Assembly: GCA_004214185.1 (NCBI GenBank)
Contig: SGZG01000014.1
Coordinates: 1 to 35,085, forward strand
Reading direction: 5' to 3'
From: Flavobacteriales bacterium
Lineage (GTDB): Bacteria > Bacteroidota > Bacteroidia > Flavobacteriales > Flavobacteriaceae
DNA: 35,085 nt
Shown: one piece after another, positions 1 to 8,476 of the stretch
How positions within the stretch are numbered: position 1 is the first letter of the stretch
How the letters are laid out: each line of letters begins with the position of its first letter
The notes under the pieces: model-generated
The model's database searches: none
What the model saw: only the letters and a program-made list of their open reading frames with translations
What the model was told of the DNA's origin: nothing
Program-made: the position numbers and the translations under genes

Positions 1-351
1 TCTCATATGAGGAATGCAAGCTTTAATAATATTAATGGGACCAAATAGATTAGTTTGGAATGCTGATTTAATTTCTAATTCAGTTGTCTCTTCAATTGGA
101 CCAGTAATTCCAATTCCAGCATTATTTATAAGAATGTCTATTTTATTTTCTTTTTTAACTATAAATTCAACGGTTTTTTTAATCTCTTCATTAGAATTAA
201 TATCACATTTTAATAGTGAAAATTCATTAATATTATATTTATCTGGATTTCTACATGTACCATAAACAGAAAAGCCTTTTTTAGTCAAGAACAACGAAAC
301 ATTCTTACCAATTCCTGAAGATGCACCTGTAATTAAAACAACTTTTGACAT
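1..351 (-). CDS. Short-chain dehydrogenase/reductase, N-terminal part (runs off the window)
   Basis: The first 117 residues of an NAD(P)-dependent short-chain dehydrogenase are visible; the rest lies beyond base 1. The protein opens MSKVVLITGASSGIGK, a textbook Rossmann nucleotide-binding TGxxxGIG motif. Near residues 89-93 it has LINNAG, the structural NNAG motif of the classical SDR family. The catalytic Ser-Tyr-Lys would be in the missing part, so the substrate cannot be inferred. The ATG at 351 is the natural start because it sits directly before the first beta strand. The gene begins only 13 nt after the 3' end of the SRP RNA on the same strand, so read-through from the SRP RNA promoter is possible. 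The family call is secure; the specific function is unknown. Confidence 0.9.
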   Translation of the reverse strand, partial: MSKVVLITGASSGIGKNVSLFLTKKGFSVYGTCRNPDKYNINEFSLLKCDINSNEEIKKTVEFIVKKENKIDILINNAGIGITGPIEETTELEIKSAFQTNLFGPINIIKACIPHMR

Positions 352-364
352 AACTAAAGAAAAA

Positions 365-460
365 GGGCAAGCTAATTACATCACACCGCTACGACCATCG
401 ACCCTTGCTGCGTTCCCACCCTGGGGGATTAAATGGGAGCTGGTTGTGTAAGACTTGCCC
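365..460 (-). ncRNA. ffs: 4.5S / small bacterial SRP RNA
   Basis: RNA component of the signal recognition particle, which binds Ffh and targets nascent membrane and secreted proteins. Read on the minus strand, the 96-nt RNA starts GGGCAAGTC and ends GCTTGCCC, which pair as the closing helix. The apical domain contains a GGAA tetraloop closed by GTG/CGC, followed by the conserved GCAGCA of the Ffh-binding internal loop. The 3' strand carries GGTGTGATGTAATTAG, typical of the family. The region is strikingly more GC-rich than its surroundings. The closing helix is followed directly by five T residues (364-360), then CTTT, so the helix plus T-tract could act as terminator. A TAnnTTTG box lies upstream with exactly four bases between it and the first G. 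Confidence 0.93.
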
Positions 461-464
461 GTAA

Positions 465-472
465 CAAATATA
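465..472 (-). promoter_or_regulatory. Putative -7 promoter box (TATATTTG) of the SRP RNA
   Basis: On the minus strand this reads TATATTTG, an exact match to the Bacteroidetes TAnnTTTG -7 element. Four bases (TTAC) separate it from the structurally defined 5' G of the SRP RNA. This makes it a useful ruler for predicting other start sites in the window. No clear TTTG -33 box is present at the expected distance. The element is seen in sequence; promoter activity is inferred. Confidence 0.6.
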
Positions 473-514
473 AATATGTTTTGGTAATATTTATTTATAA
501 ATAGAATTAATAAC

Positions 515-522
515 TAAATTTG
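515..522 (+). promoter_or_regulatory. Putative -7 promoter box (TAAATTTG) of the glutaminyl cyclase gene
   Basis: Exact TAnnTTTG match. With a four-base spacer the transcript would start near 527, giving a leader of about 12 nt before the ATG at 539. A TTTA at 494-497 (17-nt spacing) could be a degenerate -33 box. No Shine-Dalgarno sequence is visible, as usual for this phylum. Confidence 0.4.
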
Positions 523-538
523 ATTAATCGTATTAGAA

Positions 539-1567
539 ATGAACATAAGAAATATATCAATTTTCATAATTTTTACACTTCTTTCATGTGGGTCAAATCC
601 TAAAGTAGATTTCAAATTAAATATAATTTCTAAATCAGATTTTTTAAAAAATGGGGATCAGATTGAATTCTCCATTGTTAATGTTAATAATGAAGACTTA
701 ACTAATTTAGAATTTACTATTGAAAATAATATTATATCAAGCCCACACATATTGAACAATAAATTGGGGGTAAATACACTTAACGCAACGTTTTATTTTA
801 AAGAAAAAAAATATACTGTAAAAAAAGATTTTAATATATATTCCTCAATTAAACCAAGTCTGTACACATATAATATAATAAATGAATATGATCACGACAT
901 AAATTCATATACACAAGGACTTGAATTTGATAGCAAAGGTGTTTTATATGAGGGAACAGGACAATATGGTTTATCTACACTTCAAAAATATAATTACAAA
1001 ACAGGAAGGAGTTTAAATAAAATTTTTCTTGATAAATCATACTTTGGAGAAGGTATTACTATTTTAAATAACAAAGTCTTTCAACTGACATGGAAAAGTA
1101 AAATTGGATTTATATATAATCTTGATGATTTTAAATTAATAAATTCATTTAATTATAATATAAGTTCTGAGGGATGGGGATTATGCAACGACGGAAATAT
1201 TTTATATAAATCTGATGGAACTGAAAAAATATGGAAACTTAATCCTGAATCATTAGAGGAAATGGATTACATAAGTGTAGTTACAAATAATAAAATAATT
1301 AATAAAATTAATGAGCTTGAGTGGTATAACGATAAAATTTATGCAAACACATATCAATTTAATAAAGAAGTAGGATTAATTATTGAACCAACAAATGGTC
1401 AGGTTGAGGGTGTAATAGATTTTACTGGATTGAAAGAAAAGGTTAAGAATCACCCCAAACTAGATGTTCTTAATGGTATTGCGTATAATAATATAACTAA
1501 TACCTTTTTTGTAACAGGTAAAAACTGGAATAAACTGTTTGAAATTGAAATTATAAAGAAAAATTAA
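539..1567 (+). CDS. Glutaminyl-peptide cyclotransferase, lipoprotein (plant/bacterial beta-propeller type)
   Basis: Likely converts N-terminal glutamine of exported peptides or proteins to pyroglutamate. The N-terminus is a lipoprotein signal: a hydrophobic stretch ending in LLSC, with Cys17 as the lipidation site, so the protein should be anchored in the envelope. Residues about 20-105 form an N-terminal extension. The catalytic five-bladed propeller (glutamine cyclotransferase family) follows, with YTQGLEF (124-130), EGTGQYG (138-144), YFGEGIT (168-174), QLTWK (182-186), EGWGL near 212 and a C-terminal NGIAY...FVTGKNW. These are the conserved motifs of the papaya-type enzyme. Length (342 aa) suits a propeller with an extra N-terminal domain. 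It converges on glyA with stop codons overlapping by 4 bp. Confidence 0.85.
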   Translation: MNIRNISIFIIFTLLSCGSNPKVDFKLNIISKSDFLKNGDQIEFSIVNVNNEDLTNLEFTIENNIISSPHILNNKLGVNTLNATFYFKEKKYTVKKDFNIYSSIKPSLYTYNIINEYDHDINSYTQGLEFDSKGVLYEGTGQYGLSTLQKYNYKTGRSLNKIFLDKSYFGEGITILNNKVFQLTWKSKIGFIYNLDDFKLINSFNYNISSEGWGLCNDGNILYKSDGTEKIWKLNPESLEEMDYISVVTNNKIINKINELEWYNDKIYANTYQFNKEVGLIIEPTNGQVEGVIDFTGLKEKVKNHPKLDVLNGIAYNNITNTFFVTGKNWNKLFEIEIIKKN

Positions 1568-2835
1568 TTAAAAAGTGGCCTTCCATGCATCAGCTCATTC
1601 ACCTTTTTCTTAATCTCAGCCAAAACTTTAACATTATTATTATTTGTTATTACTTCGTCGATTAATTCAACAATATAAATCATGTCATCCTCTTTAAGAC
1701 CTCTTGTAGTTATTGCGGGTGTACCAAATCTTATACCAGAGGTTACAAATGGTGACTTGTCGTCAAATGGAACCATGTTTTTATTTGCTGTAATGTCAGC
1801 TTTTACCAGTGCAAGCTCAGCATCTTTACCAGAAATGTTTTTATTTCTTAAATCAATTAACATCATATGATTATCTGTACCTCCAGAAATTATTTTATAA
1901 TTTCTTTTAACAAACTCTTTTGCCATAAATTTTGCGTTCTGTCTAACCTGTACCATATAAGACATAAACTCATCGGTTAATGCTTCTCCAAATGCAATTG
2001 CTTTACCAGCAATTACATGTTCAAGTGGTCCTCCTTGATTTCCTGGAAAAACAGCCATATCTAGAAGTGATGACATTTTTTTTAAGGAACCATTTTTTAA
2101 TTTTATTCCAAAGGGATTATCAAAATCATTCCCCATTAAGATTAGTCCTCCTCTAGGTCCTCTAAGTGTTTTATGAGTCGTTGTTGTAACAACATGACAA
2201 TGAGGAATCGGATCATTTAATATGCCTTTTGCTATTAAACCTGAGGGATGTGATATATCTGCCAATAAAAAAGCTCCTATCGAGTCTGCTATTTCTCTAA
2301 ATTTTTTAAAATCCATATCACGGGAGTATGCTGAAGCTCCAGCAATTATCATTTTAGGATTTTCTCTCTTTGCAATATCTAAAATATTGTCATAATCTAA
2401 TTCACCAGTTATTTCATTAACTCCATAAAAAACAGGATTATATAACCTACCACTAAAATTTACTGGAGACCCATGTGTTAAATGACCGCCATGGGATAAA
2501 TCAAAGCCTAAAATTTTATCACCAGGATTTAAAAAAGCATGGTACACTGCAGTGTTAGCTTGAGATCCAGAGTGAGGTTGTACGTTAGCATAATCAGCTC
2601 CAAAAAGTTCTTTTGCTCTATTAATTGCAATTGATTCTATGTCGTCAACAACTTCACAACCTCCATAATATCTTTTACCAGGATAACCTTCAGCATACTT
2701 ATTAGTTAAAACAGAACCAGTTGCCCTCATTACATCAGGACTTGTGAAATTTTCAGATGCTATTAATTCAATTCCATTAAGTTGCCTATTTTCTTCTTTT
2801 GAAATTAAATCAAATATCTGTTGAGTGTTTGTCAT
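1564..2835 (-). CDS. glyA: Serine hydroxymethyltransferase
   Basis: PLP enzyme interconverting serine plus tetrahydrofolate with glycine plus 5,10-methylene-tetrahydrofolate, the main one-carbon source for purines, thymidylate and methionine. The 423-residue length is normal. Conserved features include ELIASENF near 23-30, [14 protein letters not shown] at 46-59, the PLP-contacting [12 protein letters not shown] (191-202) and the Schiff-base lysine K222 in [14 protein letters not shown]. The ATG at 2835 gives the usual N-terminus. A promoter with both -33 and -7 elements sits just upstream and predicts a leader of about 8 nt. The 3' end overlaps the converging cyclase gene by 4 bp. Confidence 0.98.
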   Translation of the reverse strand: MTNTQQIFDLISKEENRQLNGIELIASENFTSPDVMRATGSVLTNKYAEGYPGKRYYGGCEVVDDIESIAINRAKELFGADYANVQPHSGSQANTAVYHAFLNPGDKILGFDLSHGGHLTHGSPVNFSGRLYNPVFYGVNEITGELDYDNILDIAKRENPKMIIAGASAYSRDMDFKKFREIADSIGAFLLADISHPSGLIAKGILNDPIPHCHVVTTTTHKTLRGPRGGLILMGNDFDNPFGIKLKNGSLKKMSSLLDMAVFPGNQGGPLEHVIAGKAIAFGEALTDEFMSYMVQVRQNAKFMAKEFVKRNYKIISGGTDNHMMLIDLRNKNISGKDAELALVKADITANKNMVPFDDKSPFVTSGIRFGTPAITTRGLKEDDMIYIVELIDEVITNNNNVKVLAEIKKKVNELMHGRPLFN

Positions 2836-2847
2836 TTATTTTTTTTT

Positions 2848-2880
2848 CAAAAATAATAAGCAATAATTAAACCACTCAAA
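2848..2880 (-). promoter_or_regulatory. Putative glyA promoter (TTTG-N21-TATTTTTG)
   Basis: On the minus strand TTTG (2880-2877) and TATTTTTG (2855-2848) are separated by 21 nt, matching the Bacteroidetes -33/-7 pattern (TTTG, 17-23 nt, TAnnTTTG). Counting four bases on, as in the SRP RNA, puts the start at about 2843, roughly 8 nt before the glyA ATG. Confidence 0.55.
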
Positions 2881-2918
2881 AAAAATGCTATAATTATTAA
2901 TAAAGAATTAACAATTTG

Positions 2919-3236
2919 TTAAAGTAAATCTTTAAAATTTATGTCAGAATGTGAAGCACTGTATATAAGAGACTTATTTTTGACCAGCAAAAGCTGTGGT
3001 GATTCATGATTTAATTGAAATAGAGTGGATATTTGATTTGAGATTTCTCTTTCTTTGATTACATTAATCAAAAAGAATTTATCAATTCCACATTTGTCAG
3101 AATGTTGAAATTCAAATTTTTTCAAAACAATTTTGCTAATTATACATCTTGGAGAGTGTTTAAAAATAACACAGTTTGATTTAAATAATTCAGAATTATT
3201 TAAATCTTCAATTGTCAACCAATTAATTTTAGACAT
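2919..3236 (-). CDS. ytxJ: YtxJ-like (bacillithiol-system) monothiol thioredoxin-fold protein
   Basis: A 105-residue protein resembling the YtxJ/DUF2847 family, annotated as a bacillithiol-system redox-active protein. The diagnostic segment is CVIFKHSPRCIISK (residues 22-35): a beta strand, then a single resolving or attacking cysteine (Cys31) where thioredoxins have CxxC. The C-terminal SPQLLLVKNKSLIYSASH resembles the cis-Pro strand of the thioredoxin fold. It is probably a bacilliredoxin-like cytosolic thiol-exchange protein. No bacillithiol biosynthesis gene is in the window, so the thiol partner is inference. The start lies 27 bp from the divergent smpB start, so any promoters must overlap. 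Confidence 0.75.
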   Translation of the reverse strand: MSKINWLTIEDLNNSELFKSNCVIFKHSPRCIISKIVLKKFEFQHSDKCGIDKFFLINVIKEREISNQISTLFQLNHESPQLLLVKNKSLIYSASHSDINFKDLL

Positions 3237-3251
3237 ATTTAAATATACTTG

Positions 3252-3259
3252 TAAATTTG
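3252..3259 (+). promoter_or_regulatory. Putative -7 promoter box (TAAATTTG) of smpB, predicting a leaderless mRNA
   Basis: Exact TAnnTTTG. Four bases (TATT) separate it from the smpB GTG at 3264. Using the SRP RNA spacing, transcription would start on the first base of the start codon. No convincing TTTG -33 box is seen at 17-23 nt. Confidence 0.45.
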
Positions 3260-3263
3260 TATT

Positions 3264-3722
3264 GTGAATAAAAAAGTAAATATATTAAATAAAAAAGCAA
3301 AATTTGAGTATCAATTACTTGATCAATATAATGCTGGAATAGTTTTAACCGGAACTGAAATTAAATCAATTCGTCAGGGCAAAGCTTCAATTACAGAAAG
3401 TTTTTGTGAGTTTAATGAAAACAATGAATTATTTATTATTAATATGTTCATTGATGAATATGAATTTGGTAATCATTTTAATCATAAATCTAAATCCCAA
3501 AGGAAGTTACTTTTAAATAAGAAAGAATTAAAAAAGCTTCAGAAAGAAGTAAAAAACTCAGGTTTAACAATAATACCACTAAAATTGTTTATAAATGACA
3601 ATGGATATGCCAAAATTTTAATATCTCTTGCTAAAGGAAAAAAAATGTATGACAAGAGACAGGTTTTGAAAGAAAGAGAAAACAAAAGGCAGTTAGATAG
3701 AGTTAAAAAAAATAATAAATAA
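3264..3722 (+). CDS. smpB: SsrA-binding protein SmpB
   Basis: Binds tmRNA (SsrA) and delivers it to stalled ribosomes for trans-translation. The 152-residue length and sequence are typical: NKKAKFEYQLLDQYNAGIVL (residues 9-28), LTGTEIKSIRQGKA near 28-41 of the OB fold, SLAKGKKMYDKR near 122-133 and a lysine/arginine-rich C-terminal tail that becomes helical in the decoding centre. The start is GTG; no ATG is in frame nearby and the family begins about here. tmRNA itself is not in the window. A -7 box ends four bases before the GTG, suggesting a leaderless transcript. Confidence 0.97.
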   Translation: MNKKVNILNKKAKFEYQLLDQYNAGIVLTGTEIKSIRQGKASITESFCEFNENNELFIINMFIDEYEFGNHFNHKSKSQRKLLLNKKELKKLQKEVKNSGLTIIPLKLFINDNGYAKILISLAKGKKMYDKRQVLKERENKRQLDRVKKNNK

Positions 3723-3728
3723 GAATAG

Positions 3729-3736
3729 TATTTTTG
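3729..3736 (+). promoter_or_regulatory. Putative -7 promoter box (TATTTTTG) before the Gfo/Idh/MocA gene
   Basis: Exact TAnnTTTG match, just after the smpB stop. A four-base spacer would place the start near 3741, 10 nt before the ATG at 3751. It may give the downstream four-gene set its own transcript. No clear -33 TTTG. Confidence 0.4.
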
Positions 3737-3750
3737 ATAAAAAATTAAAT

Positions 3751-4713
3751 ATGATTAAAGCAGGTGTAGTGGGGGTTGGCCACCTAGGGTCCATTCATTT
3801 AAAACTTTTAACCGAATCACCTCATTTTGATGTTATAGGTTGTTTTGATAGTAATTCTAAAACTAAAGAATCTTTAGATCTTGATATACATTTTTTTGAA
3901 AACATTAATAATTTAATTAATCAATGTGAAGCTATTTTTATTTGTTCTGTTACACCTACACATTTCAAGATAGCTGAATTGTGTTTAAAGAAAAACAAAC
4001 ATGTTTTCATAGAAAAACCAATTACTAACAAAGTTGAACAAGCAGAAATTCTTGTTAATTTAATTAATGAAAAAAATCTAATTGGTCAAGTCGGACATGT
4101 AGAAAGATTTAACCCTGCGTTAACTTCTGTTTACGATACAATAAGTGACCCAAAGTTCATAGAATGTCATAGATTGGCTCAATTTAATCCAAGAGGAAAT
4201 GATGTTTCTGTTGTTTTAGATCTCATGATTCATGATATTGATGTTGTATTAAAAATAGTTAACTCTGGAGTTAAAAAAGTGGATGCAAGCGGAGTATGTG
4301 TCATAAGCAATACGCCTGATATAACAAATGCAAGAGTTGAATTTAATAATGGCTGTGTAGCTAATTTCACAGCTAGTAGAATTTCTTTAAAAAATATGAG
4401 GAAATCAAGGTTTTTTCAAAATGATGCTTACATTGCTGTTGATTTTTTTGAGAAGAAAAGTGAAGTTGTCAAAATATCTAATTTTAAAGGAGATGACAAC
4501 TATGCAATGTTAATTGAAAATGCCGAAGGAATAAAAAAACAAATCTATTACACTAATCCTGAAACAAAATCTGTTAATGCAATTCTAGAGGAGCATAATG
4601 ATTTTGCTTATTCGATTAAAAACAATTCAATACCCATGGTTTCATTTGAAGATGGCTTGAAAGCCCTAAAATTAGCTACTCAAATAATAGAAAAAGCCAA
4701 TGAAAATTCATAA
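3751..4713 (+). CDS. Gfo/Idh/MocA-family NAD(P)-dependent oxidoreductase
   Basis: A 320-residue oxidoreductase with an N-terminal Rossmann domain (VGVGHLGSIH, residues 7-16) and the family signature EKPIT (88-92), followed by the C-terminal alpha/beta substrate domain. The segment GHVERFNPA (115-123) recalls the subgroup that includes UDP-GlcNAc 3-dehydrogenase GnnA, which acts in amino-sugar lipid A synthesis. No lpx or gnnB gene is nearby, so that assignment is only a possibility; another sugar or cyclitol dehydrogenase would fit equally well. The 3' end overlaps the next gene by 14 bp, implying co-transcription. Confidence 0.85.
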   Translation: MIKAGVVGVGHLGSIHLKLLTESPHFDVIGCFDSNSKTKESLDLDIHFFENINNLINQCEAIFICSVTPTHFKIAELCLKKNKHVFIEKPITNKVEQAEILVNLINEKNLIGQVGHVERFNPALTSVYDTISDPKFIECHRLAQFNPRGNDVSVVLDLMIHDIDVVLKIVNSGVKKVDASGVCVISNTPDITNARVEFNNGCVANFTASRISLKNMRKSRFFQNDAYIAVDFFEKKSEVVKISNFKGDDNYAMLIENAEGIKKQIYYTNPETKSVNAILEEHNDFAYSIKNNSIPMVSFEDGLKALKLATQIIEKANENS

Positions 4714-5347
4714 AAACTTAGATTCTATAATTAACAGCATTCCTATTGATGTAAAACTTGTAGCAGTAAGTAAAACAAAACCAATAGATCAAATAAAACT
4801 TGCTTACGATTGTGGTCAAAAAGATTTTGGCGAAAATAAAGTTCAGGAACTTGTAAACAAATACAATTCCTTAAATAAGGATATTAGATGGCATATGATT
4901 GGTCATTTACAAAGGAATAAAGTAAAGTTTATCGCCCCCTTTATTCACTTGATTCACAGTGTAGATAGCTATAGATTATTAAAAGAAATAAATAAACAAG
5001 GCTTTAAATGTAATAGATTAATTAATATTCTGGTTCAAATTGATATATCTAACGATAATTCAAAATTTGGATTTAGTTATAATGAATTTGAAGAATTAGT
5101 CAATAAAAATGAAATAAATTCTTTTAAAAATATTTGCGTTAAAGGATTTATGGGAATGGCTAGCTTTACTGATAATCAAAAAAAAATTGGATTAGAATTC
5201 AAAAGTTTAAATAACTTTTATTTAAAATACAAAGACTCTCTAAAACTTGATACACTTTCAATGGGAATGAGTGGAGATTATAAAATAGCGATAGAACACA
5301 ATACTAACATGATTAGACTTGGAAGTAGTATTTTTGGAAGTAGGTAA
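4700..5347 (+). CDS. yggS: YggS/PROSC-type pyridoxal phosphate homeostasis protein
   Basis: PLP-binding alanine-racemase-fold protein involved in PLP and amino/keto acid homeostasis; it has no known catalytic reaction. The PLP lysine is K25 in VAVSKTKP (21-28). Also conserved are FGENKVQEL (43-51), WHMIGHLQRNKVK (64-76), the IHSVDS segment, and LSMGMSGDYKIAIEHNTNMIRLGSSIFG near the C-terminus with the phosphate-binding SMGMSGD. At 215 aa it is slightly shorter than most homologues. The start lies inside the preceding oxidoreductase gene, translationally coupled. Confidence 0.95.
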   Translation: MKIHKNLDSIINSIPIDVKLVAVSKTKPIDQIKLAYDCGQKDFGENKVQELVNKYNSLNKDIRWHMIGHLQRNKVKFIAPFIHLIHSVDSYRLLKEINKQGFKCNRLINILVQIDISNDNSKFGFSYNEFEELVNKNEINSFKNICVKGFMGMASFTDNQKKIGLEFKSLNNFYLKYKDSLKLDTLSMGMSGDYKIAIEHNTNMIRLGSSIFGSR

Positions 5348-5357
5348 ATAATATATT

Positions 5358-6644
5358 TTGTATTCAATAATTGACGTAGAAACTACCGGAGGAAAGTTCA
5401 ATCAGGAGGGAATAACCGAGATTGCGATATATAAATTTGATGGTGTTAAAATTATTGATCAATTTATAAGTCTTATCAATCCTGAAATACCAATTCAACC
5501 ATTTGTTCAACAATTAACTGGCATTACTGACAAATTGGTTGAAAAAGCACCTAAATTTTTTCAAGTTGCAAAACGTATTTTAGAAATAACTGACAATTCA
5601 ATTTTAGTTGCACATAATTCATCTTTTGACTACAGAATGATAAAAATTGAATTTGAAAGATTAGGGTATGATTTTAAACTTCCTCAGTTATGTACTGTTC
5701 AATTATCAAAAAAACTTATTCCAGGAATTAAATCATACAAACTTGGAAATTTAGTAAAAAGTTTAGGTATTCCAATTTCAAATAGACACAGGGCATCAGG
5801 CGATGCATTAGCAACAGTAGAACTATTTAAAATATTACTTTTAAAAGATTCAAAAAAAGAAATTTTAACTAAACTTATTATTTATAAAGAAAAGTCAACT
5901 AAAAGTAAATGGTTTGAAATTATTAATAAACTTCCAAATGAAACTGGAGTGTATTATTTATACAATTTTGATGGTAAATTAATTTATATTGGAAAAAGCA
6001 AAAACATAAAAAACAGAGTTAATCAACATTTAATTGGAAAATCAAATAAATCACTTAATATCCAGCTTGAAAGTTCTGATGTTTCATATGAAAAAACTGG
6101 AAGTGAACTCATAGCTCTTTTAAAGGAGAATAACGAGATAAAAAAACACAAACCAAAGTTTAATAAAAAATTGAAGACTGTTGTCAAAAAATTTGCGCTA
6201 GAAGTTTGTGATAATAAGAATGGAAATAAATTTTTAAGAATAGTTCACTATTCAGATGATCAACACTATTTAGAATACTATTCTTCTTTAAAAATAGCTA
6301 ATAGAAGGCTTGAAAAATTAAATAAAATTTATGGAATAAATGGTATTTCTGAAAAAGATGATTCACTAATCGAAATTTTAATAAATGATTTAAATTATAA
6401 ACATCAAAACATGCTAATTATTGATAAAGGAAGAAATGTTAATGAAAAAAGTGTTATAATGATAAAAGATTACAAGTATTTAGGATATGGGTTTTTCAAC
6501 TTAAATCATCAAATAAACAATTTAGAGATATTAGAGTCACTTCTTATTAAAAACGAATACGTTGAAAATTCTAAAGAACTCATATTAAATTATTTAAGAA
6601 AAAATAATTGTGATAAAATAATTGATTTAGATTTAAAGAATTGA
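5358..6644 (+). CDS. DnaQ-like exonuclease fused to a GIY-YIG (UvrC N-terminal-like) nuclease
   Basis: A two-nuclease fusion of 428 residues. Residues 1-165 form a DEDDh 3'-5' exonuclease like DNA polymerase III epsilon: IDVETTG with D6 and E8, AHNSSFD with D91, and HRASGDA with H144 and D149. Residues about 193-275 form a GIY-YIG domain: GVYYLYN (197-203), LIYIGKSKNIKNRVNQHL (208-225) with R220, and SELIALLKE containing E250, as in UvrC/Cho. The remaining roughly 150 residues have no motif I recognise. It probably acts in DNA repair, nicking and trimming damaged DNA. Such fusions are known in Bacteroidetes and Actinobacteria. The start is TTG at 5358, two codons before the first catalytic strand. 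It overlaps miaA by 4 bp. Confidence 0.9.
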   Translation: MYSIIDVETTGGKFNQEGITEIAIYKFDGVKIIDQFISLINPEIPIQPFVQQLTGITDKLVEKAPKFFQVAKRILEITDNSILVAHNSSFDYRMIKIEFERLGYDFKLPQLCTVQLSKKLIPGIKSYKLGNLVKSLGIPISNRHRASGDALATVELFKILLLKDSKKEILTKLIIYKEKSTKSKWFEIINKLPNETGVYYLYNFDGKLIYIGKSKNIKNRVNQHLIGKSNKSLNIQLESSDVSYEKTGSELIALLKENNEIKKHKPKFNKKLKTVVKKFALEVCDNKNGNKFLRIVHYSDDQHYLEYYSSLKIANRRLEKLNKIYGINGISEKDDSLIEILINDLNYKHQNMLIIDKGRNVNEKSVIMIKDYKYLGYGFFNLNHQINNLEILESLLIKNEYVENSKELILNYLRKNNCDKIIDLDLKN

Positions 6645-7543
6645 AAAAAAAATTAATTACAATTTCAGGACCAACTGCATCTGGTAAAACTTCTTTAAGT
6701 TTAAAATTAGCTGAACACCTAAACTGTTCTATAATTTCATGTGATTCCAGACAATTTTACAAAGAAATGTCTATTGGAACTGCTGTTCCTTTAAAAAATG
6801 AATTAAAAAAAATTGATCACTATTGTATTCAACATAAATCAATTAAAGAAACCTATACAATTGGAGATTTTAAAGACGAAGCACATAAAATATTAAAGAA
6901 ACTTTTTAAGAATAACGATTTTGTTATAATGACAGGTGGATCTGGCTTGTATATGGATTCCGTAGTAAGTGGCTTGGATGATTTTCCAAAAATTGATCCT
7001 GTTATAAGGGAAGGTTTAAATAAAAATTTCAAATCTAATGGAATAATTTATCTTCAAAAGAAGTTAAAAGAATTAGATCCAAAATATTACTCTATAGTTG
7101 ATTTAAATAATCACAGAAGAATTATTAGAGCCCTAGAGGTATGTATTTCAGAAAAACAACCTTATTCAAATTTTCTTAATAAAAAAAACAAAACAAACAA
7201 TAAATTTAAAACCGTAAATTTATCAATCGAAACCAACCGAGTCGATCTTTACAAAAAAATTAATTCTAGAGTTGATCAAATGATTGAATATGGATTAGTT
7301 GAAGAAGTTAATTCCCTTTACAAATACAAGCATCTTAATCCTTTAAACACCGTTGGTTACAAAGAAATTTTTGATTTCATTGATGGAAAATCAACTTTAA
7401 TTGAAGCTATTGATAAAATAAAACAGAATACTAGAAGGTATGCAAAAAGACAATTAACTTGGCTTAAAAAAAGAAAATTAATATGGGTAAATAAAAATAT
7501 TAAGATTGAGGAATTAAAAAATATTATTCTTTCAAGTAATTAG
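6641..7543 (+). CDS. miaA: tRNA dimethylallyltransferase
   Basis: Transfers the dimethylallyl group from DMAPP to A37 of tRNAs reading UNN codons. The Walker A/P-loop is GPTASGKT (10-17). The substrate motif [16 protein letters not shown] follows near 33-48, then [26 protein letters not shown] and the C-terminal [11 protein letters not shown] and [10 protein letters not shown]. All are hallmarks of MiaA, and 300 residues is the normal length. The start is TTG inside a TTGA overlap with the stop of the preceding nuclease gene. The end overlaps the converging purC by 20 bp. Confidence 0.97.
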   Translation: MKKKLITISGPTASGKTSLSLKLAEHLNCSIISCDSRQFYKEMSIGTAVPLKNELKKIDHYCIQHKSIKETYTIGDFKDEAHKILKKLFKNNDFVIMTGGSGLYMDSVVSGLDDFPKIDPVIREGLNKNFKSNGIIYLQKKLKELDPKYYSIVDLNNHRRIIRALEVCISEKQPYSNFLNKKNKTNNKFKTVNLSIETNRVDLYKKINSRVDQMIEYGLVEEVNSLYKYKHLNPLNTVGYKEIFDFIDGKSTLIEAIDKIKQNTRRYAKRQLTWLKKRKLIWVNKNIKIEELKNIILSSN

Positions 7544-8471
7544 AAATATTGGTGTAAATTCTTTTATCAATTTCGTTCAGCTCCTCCCTAACAAATTTTT
7601 CTCCTGTAATTCTTTCATACAACTCAATATACCTTTCAGAAACACTATTTACATAGTCATCTGACATATGTGGAATTTTTTGTCCTTCTTTACCTTGAAA
7701 ACCTTCTGAAATTAACCATTGTCTTACAAATTCTTTTGACAATTGTTTTTGTGGTAATTTAGAATTTTGTAATTCTTTATATGAATCTAAATAAAAATAT
7801 CTAGAGGAATCGGGAGTGTGAATTTCATCAATTACAACAATTTCTTCTTTAGAGTTTTTTCCAAACTCATATTTAGTATCAACTAAAATTAAGCCTTGAC
7901 TTTCAGCAATCCTCCCTCCTTCTTTAAAAAGTTTTCTTGTATAATCTTCTAAAATTAGATATTCAGACTCAGAAACGATTTTTTGCGAAATAATATCATT
8001 TCTTGAAATATCTTCATCATGTGATCCATTTTCAGCTTTTGTTGTGGGAGTAATTATGGGATTTGGGAATTTATCATTTTCGTTCATACCATCTGGCATT
8101 TTAACTCCACAAATACTCCTTTTTCCGGATTTGTAGAGTCTAGCTGCATGACCAGACAAATAACCACGAATAACCATTTCAACTTTAAAGGGTTTACAAG
8201 AATCTCCTATTGATACATTTGGATCAGGCGTTGAAATAAGCCAATTTGGAACAATATGAGAAGTTGCATTTAACATCTTACATGCAATCTGATTTAAAAT
8301 TTGTCCTTTGTATGGAATTCCTCTGGGCAAAACAACATCGAATGCTGATAATCTATCAGTTGCAATCATGATCAATATTTTGTTATCAATATTATAAACT
8401 TCTCTAACTTTTCCAGAATATTTAGATTTTTGATTGTCAAAATTATAATTGGTCTTTGTTAAAGTATTCAT
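7524..8471 (-). CDS. purC: Phosphoribosylaminoimidazole-succinocarboxamide synthase
   Basis: SAICAR synthetase, the ATP-dependent ligation of aspartate to CAIR in purine synthesis. Motifs include SGKVREVY (19-26), [21 protein letters not shown] (about 36-56), [15 protein letters not shown], and [11 protein letters not shown] around the metal/ATP region. At 315 aa this is the long form seen in Bacteroidetes and yeast rather than the roughly 240-aa E. coli form. It follows phoH by 5 bp and is probably co-transcribed with it. The 3' end overlaps miaA by 20 bp on the opposite strand. Confidence 0.97.
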   Translation of the reverse strand: MNTLTKTNYNFDNQKSKYSGKVREVYNIDNKILIMIATDRLSAFDVVLPRGIPYKGQILNQIACKMLNATSHIVPNWLISTPDPNVSIGDSCKPFKVEMVIRGYLSGHAARLYKSGKRSICGVKMPDGMNENDKFPNPIITPTTKAENGSHDEDISRNDIISQKIVSESEYLILEDYTRKLFKEGGRIAESQGLILVDTKYEFGKNSKEEIVVIDEIHTPDSSRYFYLDSYKELQNSKLPQKQLSKEFVRQWLISEGFQGKEGQKIPHMSDDYVNSVSERYIELYERITGEKFVREELNEIDKRIYTNISNYLKE

Positions 8472-8476
8472 AATTT

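Noticed and set aside
14-265. Plus-strand reading frame opposite the SDR gene
   Set aside because: It is the antisense of a clear SDR coding sequence and has no protein features.
5352-5360. TATATTTTG just before the exonuclease fusion as a promoter box
   Set aside because: It is one base longer than TAnnTTTG, overlaps the TTG start codon and lies inside a tightly packed operon.
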